Positions 46,921 through 55,375 of a DNA stretch of 64,000 nucleotides are shown here, piece after piece. Made by a program: the position numbers and the translations under genes. The notes under the pieces are model-generated. The model worked only from the letters and a program-made list of their open reading frames with translations. It was not told the DNA's origin and made no database searches. This DNA is from Thunnus maccoyii (taxonomy: Eukaryota; Chordata; Actinopteri; Scombriformes; Scombridae): assembly GCF_910596095.1 (NCBI RefSeq), contig NC_056544.1, positions 4,557,655 to 4,621,654 of the forward strand. Direction: 5' to 3'. The stretch's first letter is position 1. Each line of letters begins with the position of its first letter.

Positions 46921-47420
46921 CTATGGCGTATGTCTAAAAAAGAAATAAAAAATACAAGCATGTGATGTAAAGCAATTACACCTAAAATCAATAGAACCTC
47001 TAACCAAATTTTTGAATTGCCCTATCGATATCAGTGTGTCAAGTTTCAGTCTACTCTGTAAATTATTCCAGACGAATGGAGCAAAATATTTTAAGGCTGT
47101 CTTGCCAAGACTAGTATTTACTGCGGGAATATATAGTGTCAGCAAGTCCTGAGAACGGGTGTTAAAAGTAGAATGTCTTGGGCACAGGAGTGACAATAAA
47201 TAAGGTAGTAAGTTTTGAAGTGGTCCTTTATAAATGAATAGATAAAAGTGTTGATCTCACCTGACAGAGAAGGAGGGCCAGCCTGTCTTACAAGACACAA
47301 TGATGGGTGCCATGTGGGTCGTCAGTAATAAATCTAAGAGCTGAGTAGTAGACAGCATCTAATTGTTTAAGATTAGAAATAGGAGCATGTCTGAATAACT
47401 TTAATATTGTGGTGTTTGGA
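46921..47420 (-). mobile_element. LINE 3' end, reverse transcriptase C-terminal region
   Basis: Minus strand: PISNLKQLDAVYYSALRFIT, DDPHGTHHCVL, then a frameshifted linker and LLTLYIPAVNTSLGKTALKY, FAPFVWNNLQSRLKLDTLIS. This is the familiar end of a fish LINE ORF2 (LDavyhsalRFitgd...tHHCvLY; lt.L.iP.v.TelGktaFs..aP..WN.LQ..LkL..Li). An AT-rich tail follows at 46780-46920. It is inserted after the lineage C hAT fragment in opposite orientation. Confidence 0.78.
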
Positions 47421-47787
47421 AGGCACAATCATGCCATGTGAAATTCACTTATTTGGACACGTATAAGGACAAAGTATATATGAACACTTTTAATGCATTG
47501 GAAAGTTCCATGATCGAAATGTATTAATGTTACCTTTCTTTTTTGGATATACTACCCTGGGCTTGCCCTCAATTTTATATGCCATATACTCTTTTTAAAA
47601 CACCAATAGTATACTTGAAAGAATGGAAACCATGACTTAAATCCCATGTCAGCAACCTGTCTGTTCTGTATTACTGTACACAGTTTAGCCATATTCAGTG
47701 TTGATGAGAAGAAGCACTTCACTTTTAACAGGTATTGGCATAGAAAAAGGGAATACCTGAGTGCAAACAGACTATCGCATAAAACCT

Positions 47788-48530
47788 TAAAGGGGAGATA
47801 TTATGCTTTTCCTTATTTTCAGACATATATTAAATGTCACAATGTGGGATGTTCATGTTAAAAGTGGCAAATGACGATGTAAATGTATATAGCAGTAATC
47901 CCTGTGAGCAAAAAGCAGCAACTTCAAACTGCTCTGAATGCTTTCAATGTTTCCAACTTTTTTTTCTACTTTCAGCCCGAGCTGGCATCAATTTGTGATG
48001 GATTTCTATATATTGACATCTGCTACGTGCACAGCATGCAAATTTGCTGCTCTGCTCCGCGAGTAGTTATCCAAGCCATTACTCCATTACACAGCACAGC
48101 AAAGTAAAATAAGTAGTTTACCTGTTGGAGGTGTGCTGGTCATCTGCACCTCGTCATCAAACATCATCATCACTGTGGCTGTTTCTGCTTGTACTATTCC
48201 TCCCTGAATTATTTCTAATTGATCCGCTGAACAAATAGCTCCAAATAGCTCCATATGTTGTTGTTTCGACCGGTTTTTAGCACCGCTAACAAAACTCCTC
48301 TAATTCAGTGGGGAACACGTTTTTACTTTCTTTGAAGCAGTAAAACAAGAAACGTTTGGTTTGCATTGACGTAAAGTTACACAACTCTGATACGTAAAGC
48401 TGGCCAATCACAAGTGGGCTCATCAGGAGTCTGGTCATTATTGCCTGACCAGACTTTGTGTTTTGTTTATCATTCCCTTTTGCTGCCATTGTGCCATAAC
48501 TGGGTTTCCATATTTTGGTGATATAGTTGC
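47788..48530 (+). mobile_element. Non-autonomous DNA element, left part (family shared with 59480-59745)
   Basis: Begins ttaaaggggagatattatgc, the terminus of a very common teleost repeat. Further in, gctggccaatcacaagtggg and gctcatcaggagtctgg correspond to the segment at 59510 (gctaaccaatcagaacagca, tgggctcattgggaggg). The expected right terminus is not seen, so this copy is truncated. Non-coding. Confidence 0.6.
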
Positions 48531-48693
48531 CTTTTTAAAAAAATGAAATATCATTCCCCAATTTTTGATTAAATAAAATTTATACCATGATCTGGGTGAA
48601 TACTCTTTTCTGATTGGCTGGCAGGTGTGCGTTAAAACCATTTATTGCACACATAGTTTAATCATTGTTCTAAATTCATCTGCTACCCAACCT

Positions 48694-48707
48694 GTAACCA
48701 TAGCAAC
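48694..48707. promoter_or_regulatory. RFX X-box-like motif, 2-base spacer
   Basis: GTAACC-AT-AGCAAC fits the RFX consensus GTNRCC-N0-3-RGYAAC on both half-sites. It lies about 85 bases upstream of the ATG of the recombinase-like ORF at 48781. Function is inferred only. Confidence 0.4.
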
Positions 48708-48744
48708 ATTAAAGAGCACAACTGTCAAAGCTTATTGGTTATGA

Positions 48745-49100
48745 AGTTTTGAAGAATGGGATGCAGCAGAGGAAAAAGAAATGGAGAAGACAAGAAAGAA
48801 ACCAAGTGAAACACAGCACAAGGAAATGACACGTGAAGAGCTTAAAATGATAGAGGAAGAAAAGGATGACATTAATACAAAAAAGGCAACAAAATGGGCA
48901 GTTGATATACTGAGAAACTTTCTCTACTTTTCTCTACAGTTATGGTTAATGACACCTTACGTGAATTTTATGCCTTGGTTCAGGCTGGCAGCGAATACAG
49001 TGTGGCAAGTTGTCATGACAATAGTAAGCTCTTGCTTCATAACCTTTCAATTCTGAGTGCAAAACTTCCACCAAAGATTTGGGAATACATGGCATAAGCG
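48745..49100 (+). pseudogene. Crypton/DUF3504-like tyrosine-recombinase-derived fragment
   Basis: The frame is open upstream of the ATG (SFEEWDAAEEKEMEKTRKKP) and continues MTREELKMIEEEKDDINTKK, ATKWAVDILRNFL. In a second frame it goes on VNDTLREFYALVQAGSEYSV. That order matches the N-terminal part of proteins related to the ZMYM2/3/4, QRICH1 and KIAA1958 C-terminal domain, which derive from Crypton tyrosine recombinases: TkkaTkwavk.f.dWL... then LreFYaevR...GE.Ys. The catalytic Arg/His/Tyr region is missing, and a frame change lies near 48930. The call rests on this motif order and not on a search. Confidence 0.48.
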
Positions 49101-49104
49101 GGAT

Positions 49105-49329
49105 AATCAGCTTGTAGGTGTGTGTTAAATGGTTTTAAGGCATGACTTTGACATTCTTAACACACACAGATACTCGTTGATTATCTCTCACTTGGTGGCT
49201 ATACATGGATGTACATATATGAATAATGAGTAATGCTGCAAACTTTGGTTTCATTGTATTCCCAAATAAACCATTACACGTTACTTTGCCCATAAATTCC
49301 TAAAGTTTTGAGTATTTTGTGATTAATTA

Positions 49330-49367
<38 letters not shown>

Positions 49368-50990
49368 TGCATGCGATTTATTACTAGAAAAGTGCTATTG
49401 TCCTCCATGCAAACCTGAGGCTGCTCCTGATTCTGCTGCAGATAAGGGATGGCTTGAAGCTGTATAGCTTGTGCGATATCATGGCCAAATACCATGATAA
49501 CTGTCAGCCTTTGTTTGTACCAGGAGTAGAAATGACAGTAAGTGCACCATAGATACAATTTTAAGATAAATGTTTTTGTTACATCATGACAATCTTTTTT
49601 CAGTCCTACATGGCTTAGAAGTAAATGAAATGAATGAAATGGTATACTCTGTGTGCTTCAGTTTGGTCTTAAATGCAAAAATGTGACAAGTGCTCACTTT
49701 ACTTGTTTAGTGTAGATTGGACTTCTTACACATGAAACTTCAACATAAAAACCAGACAAACATTAGCATGACTTGGGGATGTGGCAGGATCAGTGTTAGA
49801 GATAAGTATGATTGCAAGGGTCACATTTTATTTGACCAACTGATTAATCAGGCACATGCACAGATAGATCCCAGGTGGTGCTCAAGCACCTGCCCTTTTG
49901 GCCTCTGACTAGATAAGTGCCCTTAGTGGATCATGGCATGAATTAAAAGCGTGTTGTAATGCCCAACAACTGTATTTGAGTTTTAATGCTGCAAGACCAC
50001 ACAAGCCTCTGCCCCTTCCTCTTCAACTTGTCACAGCCACAAATTAACCCGCGCAAATCGAGCGCCCTGCAGAGCAGCATGATCCACGTCTCCCTGACCT
50101 GCCTTCATTGGTGAAAGTAGGGTAACAATAAATTGTCCTAAACCATGGCACTGTTTGTCACTGTTGTTAAATTATATCACTTTTAAAACATTTCAATACA
50201 GCCAGCCTAACTCAGGAAATAGCCCAGCATTAAACTTAACAACAAGTAAGCTAGTTTGGTGTAAAATAGTGTCGTCAATGAAAAAAAGTGAACTCTAGTA
50301 GGCTAGTTAGTTCCTTTGTCAGGCAACTGAAACAAATAATTATGCATTATGTGGTTAATAGTCTATGCAATCATATCTGAATATCTCCTCTCCTCACTCC
50401 TCCTCTCCTTTCTTCTCTCCTACTCTTCTCTCCTCCTTATTCTTTATCTCGTTTCTTCCTCTCCTTCTCTCCTCTTTACTCCTATCTTGTTTCCTCCTCT
50501 CCTTTCCTTTCCTCCTGTCCTTTCCTCTCTCCTCTCCTCTCCTCTCCTCCTGTGTCAGCAGCTCTTCTGTTAGCAGCAGTATTCAGGCTCCAAGGGCTTT
50601 TAGGGGAGACAGGTTTTAAGATGCCACCAGAGCAATTAGCAGCAGGCTCTATTAAAGCCTCCCCCTCCTCCCCCTTCACGCCCTGCACTTAAATCACTCT
50701 CTGCCAGCCATCTTTAAGGTGGTATGATGCCCTCATCCTCCTATCTCCATCCCATTCAAAGTTGCTCTGATTGGTTCCTCTGCTCACTGTGTGTGCGCGT
50801 GTGTGTGTGGACGTATGATGTGAATTCATGTATTCAGTTACCAATGCCCTTTTTTTTGGCTTAAGCACCTGCCCCCCCAAAACGTCTGGGCACGGCCCTG
50901 TGATTCATAAATGATTAGTAATCAATTGATTAGATCTGATATACGGTTAATGAAATGAGTCATGGCACAATTCAGTTTGTATGCATTGCT
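49105..50990. other. Intergenic with low-complexity tracts
   Basis: Contains a (TG)n microsatellite at 49334-49364 and a ~160-bp CT-rich tract at 50393-50550 (ctcctctcctt...ctctcctctcct). An element end at 50858-50902 is described separately. The minus ORF at 49274-49558 runs through the (TG)n and has no recognisable domain. No gene is supported. Confidence 0.45.
50858..50902. mobile_element. hAT-like terminal sequence
   Basis: The reverse complement begins CAGGGCCGTGCCCAGACGTT and continues into a G-run and caggtgcttaag. The CAGGG(g/c)CGTGCCCAGACG terminus is one I associate with fish hAT elements. A related caagcacctgcccttttggc occurs at 49882 in the opposite context. The matching outer end was not found. 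Confidence 0.4.
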
Positions 50991-51029
50991 ACATAATTTG
51001 AACTGAGAATTGTTAAAACCTTTCCACAG

Positions 51030-51112
51030 TTCCAAGCAGAATTCAGTGAGAGGCTCAAACAAGGACCAGGTGGAGGTGACTTTAATGAATCATCTGCAGG
51101 AATTGGAGCAAG
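51030..51112 (+). CDS. Exon-like block with strong splice borders, unidentified
   Basis: The acceptor is cctttccacag and the donor aag|gtaaaat. Two frames are open across 83 bases: FQAEFSERLKQGPGGGDFNE... and SKQNSVRGSNKDQVEVTLMN then HLQELEQ. The second looks like an amphipathic helix. There are no convincing neighbouring exons on the plus strand, and it lies opposite the 3' flank of the minus-strand THAP-like gene. Confidence 0.3.
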
Positions 51113-51152
51113 GTAAAATGATTTGCTGTTCTGTGACTGAAATGTAATCATC

Positions 51153-51158
51153 TTTATT
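51153..51158 (-). terminator. Polyadenylation signal AATAAA
   Basis: On the minus strand AATAAA follows the stop codon of the ORF at 51231-51556 by about 73 bases. That is a reasonable short 3'UTR. Confidence 0.45.
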
Positions 51159-51230
51159 GGTTCATAAAATCAAACCAGTGACAGAGGTTCCAAAACCCAT
51201 TACACATTTACAATATCTCTTCCTTACTTT

Positions 51231-51556
51231 TTAAATAGATATGATCTGTAGTACAAACATTCTGTTCATCATTTTTTCCATCTGCAGAGTAATAAGAACC
51301 CTCTCTGACATTTGCAATTCATTTTTGTCTGTATAGTAGCAGAAACAAATTCTTAGCTTAGGTACATGGACTACTCCCATAGTACGTGGTTTTTGTTGTC
51401 TAATCTCTGAAAAATCAATCTTAAAATGTTGCGTTCTGTCTTCATTGCCTCTAATTTTCATAGGAAACTGAATCAGGGATGGAGAAAGCTGCACCTCCCT
51501 CATCATCTCCAAAAGCATTTCTTGAGTAGATAACAGGGCAAGGTCATGTTCCTGTC
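51231..51556 (-). CDS. Putative terminal exon of a THAP-containing gene, unknown domain
   Basis: A strong acceptor (cttctcttcctgcag) opens a frame of about 107 codons: QEHDLALLSTQEMLLEMMRE, VQLSPSLIQFPMKIRGNED, FKIDFSEIRQQKPRTMGVVH, VPKLRICFCYYTDKNELQ. It ends at a TAA, with AATAAA 73 bases further on. Alternating hydrophobic/charged composition and the 'kEDR.qHFkiDF.EIR' style look like real protein, but I do not recognise the domain. Its entry phase (one base needed upstream) does not match the apparent donor of the exon at 51664-51968, so a small exon may be missing. Confidence 0.5.
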
Positions 51557-51663
51557 CTGCAGGAAGAGAAGAGATGTTTCAAAGCAAATGTAAAGTTCAG
51601 TCATCACTGCCAGTCACATTTTAGGGAACACAAGATATGCTGTTGCAGGTTGCAGTAGCACCA

Positions 51664-51968
51664 TCACCTTCCCTGTTCAACACATGAGATCATCAAGATT
51701 TCAAAGTAGTCCTGATGGAGGCATTCCATCTGGGACAAGAATTCTCCAGGGTGTGGATGAATAAGTTGTTCATGCAACTGTTGTGGCAGGTTTGGTAGTG
51801 AAAGTAATCGTATTGACTTGTGGGTTAGTAAAAGTGATGGTTCATGTACAACCTTGTTTATCGGTGATTCTGTTTTCATTTCAGTAGTCCAGTGTTCGAC
51901 ATTGGCATTCATTGTATCACCAATAGTTGTAAAAGTTTTAAGAAGAAGAAACACTGCCACATATGTCT
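51664..51968 (-). CDS. Putative internal exon of the THAP-containing gene
   Basis: After the acceptor ataatttctctgtag the frame reads TYVAVFLLLKTFTTIGDTMN, ANVEHWTTEMKTESP, SLPNLPQQLHEQLIHPHPGE, FLSQMECLHQDYFEILMISC. A donor-like gaag|gtgatg lies at the end, just before a TGA in frame. No known domain. Placed with its neighbours because strand, spacing and splice signals agree. Confidence 0.42.
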
Positions 51969-52452
51969 CTACAGAGAAATTATGAGTAGTTAAATGTGTA
52001 TCTCAATCTCCAGTAATCACCCTGTAGCATTAATTGAGATTGGAATAAATTGGAATAATATCTGTGACACAATTTAAGGATTTCTTCAGCTTTATCAGCA
52101 ATAGACACCTCGTTGTTCAACCGGAAAGTTAGTGCTTAATGTCTGCAATGTGCCTGATTTAATTTGTAGATACACAGATATGGTACCTGCAAGTGGGGAC
52201 GTGTTTAACTAATTTACAATATGTGAAAAATTTCTAATAGAGCAGACACAACAATGGTAAACATCATTTAAAGTTGATACATATTTATGTACACAATGCA
52301 CCAATTGCATTTTTAAAATGTAGTTGCTCATTCAATTAACTTTTGTTTTCTACTGTCGTAATATGATAGCTATTGGTACTTTTCCAATTCCTAAACACTA
52401 AAATAGAGAGAAAAAAAAGAAAGGAAACATGGCGGCGTCCATTTTGTTGTTA

Positions 52453-52465
52453 GTTGCCTAGCAAC
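52453..52465. promoter_or_regulatory. Perfect RFX X-box with adjacent ATGGCGGC motif
   Basis: GTTGCC-T-AGCAAC is an exact 13-bp palindrome matching the RFX consensus on both half-sites. Twenty bases to its left, aacATGGCGGCgtccattttg resembles the YY1 element (AAnATGGCGGC). The pair is promoter-like and typical of ciliary or housekeeping genes. It lies between putative exons of the THAP-like gene, so it could mark an alternative start. Confidence 0.5.
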
Positions 52466-52575
52466 AGTGCTCCCATAACGTACACTTGAAAGCCAAGGAT
52501 AGTATTCTTGTGCCACAAATATGTCTCAACCAATTCAATTTGAAGGAAGAGCACTATTGAAATAAAAAAACTTAC

Positions 52576-52641
52576 TTGAGGTCCTTGACTTTGGCAGTCC
52601 ATGTTGGCTAGCGATCTGCTACATTCACGCTCCTGAGTCAT
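52576..52641 (-). CDS. Putative short exon of the THAP-containing gene
   Basis: The minus strand reads MTQERECSRSLANMDCQSQG, PQ, then a consensus donor (caa|gtaagt). An acceptor-like gactcag lies within the first codons, so the ATG may not be the start. It could be a coding first exon or an internal exon. Confidence 0.4.
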
Positions 52642-52721
52642 GAAGGTGATATTGTTTTCCCCTCTAACACAGCAATAGCAGGTTTGTAGCTATTATGGTA
52701 AAAGAAAAAGTATGGGCACTG

Positions 52722-52769
<48 letters not shown>
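52722..52769. repeat. (TA)n microsatellite
   Basis: TA repeat interrupted once by TG. Confidence 0.95.
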
Positions 52770-52773
<4 letters not shown>

Positions 52774-53142
52774 TTATGTTAACTGTCCTTTTATTCCAAA
52801 AGTTGTACAAGAAAACAAGGGAAGTTCATTTACAAATTTATTGGAAATGCAAACAAAGTCACCAAGCTGTAACTAGACTTCAGGGTACTAATGTTATCAA
52901 ATTTAGGTTACCAATTATGCCTTCTCATATGTAAACGGTACAGTATAGTAACAAAATGCATTGCTAATGCTAGCTAACGTTAGCCATTATGCCTTCTTAG
53001 CTGGGGGGTGTTAGCTAGAAGCTAGCTATGTTGCCTTACAACAATCAACACGTATGAGACGTTGCGTCTCATTTTTAAAAATCATTATTTTGACTAATTT
53101 TGAGGTTAGCAAACGTTAGAAAACAATATTTACGGTGCACAG

Positions 53143-53538
53143 TTAACGTTATCGTTGAACTGAATCTCTGACGGAACCATGACCATTAGGTCCGCTGGGG
53201 GCAGAACCAGAGGCTGCTGCTGATGGCGGACATGATAAACCCGCTGTGTGCACTGACGGAACCGCACCAGCATTGAGTCTCACCCGCTCCTGGGATCGGC
53301 ATCCCATCCTGAACTCCATCATATTGCTGGGATGATAATCCTCCAGTCTAAAATGAGCGCCACATACGGCCGCGTTTTAAGTAACAGATGCTGAAGTGAA
53401 GTCCTGTCTCTTCACCTGCACAAAACGCACCTAGGCACGAAAGATAGCTCCGTTCCTTTTCCTGTTAGGAAAACAGTGGACCCGATGTCCTGACAGGTTG
53501 GAGTTTGTGCAACCAGCACAAACGCAATAATTTACCAT
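53143..53538 (-). pseudogene. THAP-type zinc finger exon with two in-frame stops
   Basis: THAP domains are ~80-90-residue C2CH DNA-binding fingers found in the THAP proteins and P-element transposases. From an ATG at 53538 the minus strand reads MVNYCVCAGCTNSNLSGHRV, HCFPNRKRNGAIFRA-stop-VRFV, QVKRQDFTSASVT-stop-N, AAVCGAHFRLEDYHPSNMME, then AGAVPSVH. The Cys pair, the C-x2-H pair, the HFxxxxY stretch and the terminal AVPSVH (consensus AVPTIF) are all in place. The stops are TAG at 53431-53433, where the invariant THAP Trp is expected (TGG to TAG), and TAA at 53377-53379. The surroundings are CpG-rich, suggesting an old promoter-proximal exon. The rest of the gene may be the three exons downstream on the minus strand. 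Confidence 0.8.
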
Positions 53539-53539
53539 G

Positions 53540-54735
53540 ATGATGATAAATGCAATGTAAAACTACCGAAAACAGACCAACTCACTATACCACGACCGCT
53601 CAGACTCACTACCACCTAAGACTGCGCACTAAGCTAAGGCAGAGCTGAGGAGACTGAAGAATAATCACCGTATGGAATGCTCGAAGAAATAGGCAAACGC
53701 ACCTGCAAGGAGGCAGGGATCATTTCATTGGTCAACACTACACCTGGCATTCTATTGGTTGGGGAATTTTGGGAAACCCGAGGGCAGAGCAGAAATCTGA
53801 GAGTAGATGTCTCAAGTGTGCAGTGAAGCAGCCTGAGAGCGAGAAGGGCTGAAGCTGTAGCAGGAAATCTGTGCAAGCAACAATATATCTGAGTGCAAGC
53901 TTAGAGTTTGAACAGAAGCAGAGCAAATCCAAGTGCAAGCAGGAGCTATTTGAGTGCGAGGGCAAGGTTTTGAGGGAAAGCATTACAAAATCTGAACATG
54001 AAATCAATAAGTTATGCTCTCAAATTGAAAGACCACGCTCTTGAATAAAGATCAGAAAAAAGCCCCATTAGAGCTATGCCTGTGAGGCAAAGATTTACGC
54101 GGGATTGTGTGAACATATTTTTGACATGTTTATTGCGTGTTCCAGTTTTGTACACTGAGCTTTGTAAGAAGGAGCAGCAGGACATTCAACTTTTGACCAA
54201 CCAGCTTTATTGGACCCACTACAGTGAATCAAATTGGTTAGGTTGTTCAATCACAAGACAGTCGACAGCTAACTAGCTGCTAGCTAGAAAATCCCACTGG
54301 ACCACACACACTTCAAACTGTTGGCCTCACAGAACCAGATCAAACAACCTCTTTAAAATCTACTGTATTAATCAGTATAAACCCCAGAATGAATGAGATT
54401 GAGGGTGGACAGAATTAAGATTATATCGGCACCATAATGTTAGCATGGTGTTAGTGTTAGCTTATTATTTTGCTGTAAACTAGCTAGCAGAGAGTGAGGC
54501 AATAAACACATTAAAATCACTCAATACAGAATAAAAATTAGCATTTACAGGTCAAATGTAGTGTTTGGGCCACAATCTCACAAAGTTATGTTTCTGAAAG
54601 TAAATATAACTATAGGTTAGGCTACATTAAGGCAGCTATAAATTAAGCCTAAGTTACAGCAAAATAGTAAGGCATACCTCTCAGGTCATGAACTTTGGCT
54701 TGCAAGCCTGTAACTGAATGCACAAACTTGCAAAA
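53540..54735. other. Upstream flank of the THAP exon and repeat-like DNA
   Basis: 53760-54050 contains recurring words (gtgcaagc, gagtgcaagc, gagtgcgagg), suggesting a short-period decayed repeat. No supported gene. The plus ORF at 54076-54276 has no domain. Confidence 0.35.
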
Positions 54736-54738
54736 CTG

Positions 54739-55375
54739 TCACATCCTACTGGGACTTTTTCTGTTTTTGGACTCTGTGTATTTTGTTCTCTTGAGTTTCT
54801 GTGTTGCATTTGTGTGTGTTGCCTGGTTTTGTTTTTTTCTTTGTTTCCCTTGTGTGTTCCTCCTGTGTTTATGTGCACCTCCTCTCACCTGCCCTGCATC
54901 ACCCTGGTTAGCCCAGTCCTGCTCCTAGTGTCTTCCCCAGTTTATCTGCTCCCAGTCTGCCCGTGTGTTGTGTCACCTGTTGTCTGTTTACTTTAGTTCC
55001 TGTTTTATTTTGAAATATTTTCTCCTTGTGTCTTGTCACCTTTACTTCCTGTGTTTGATTACCTCGTGTTTCATCTGTGTCTTGTTTTTCTCACCTGTGT
55101 CTAGTTTGCAATCACACTCTGTGTATTTATAGTCCAGTTTTCAGTTTGGTCTTTGTCAAGTCGTCTGCTTTCGCACTGTGTTTGTTCCGAGTTTATTCTG
55201 CGTTTATGTCCCGTGTTTCTGACCCTAGTTCCTGTGCCTTATATCTTCGGTGTTCCTGCATTTATGGTCTTGGTTTCTGGTTCCTACTCCCAGTGTCTCC
55301 AGTGACTTTATATTATTCATTAAATATCCTGCACTGTATCCAACCTGCCTGCCGTCTCTTGCGTTTGCATCATTG
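54739..55375 (+). mobile_element. TGTCA-type dispersed repeat, copy 3
   Basis: Starts tgtcacatcctactgggact (opposite orientation to copy 1) and contains ctcacctgccctgcatcacc, cagtttatctgctcccagtc, and a T-rich 'attcattaaatatcctgcac' region. It ends near ctcttgcgtttgcatcattg. Sequence on both sides (aaacttgcaaaac and gtaggcagacactgaa) belongs to a different repetitive context, so the boundaries are approximately right. The ORFs inside are Cys/Leu-rich artefacts of the composition. Confidence 0.5.

Noticed and set aside
49274..49558. 94-codon minus ORF containing a His-Thr repeat
   Set aside because: Half is the (TG)n microsatellite and the rest has no recognisable motif or splice border.
50349..50619. 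Ser/Leu-rich ORFs
   Set aside because: Artefact of the ~160-bp CT-rich tract.
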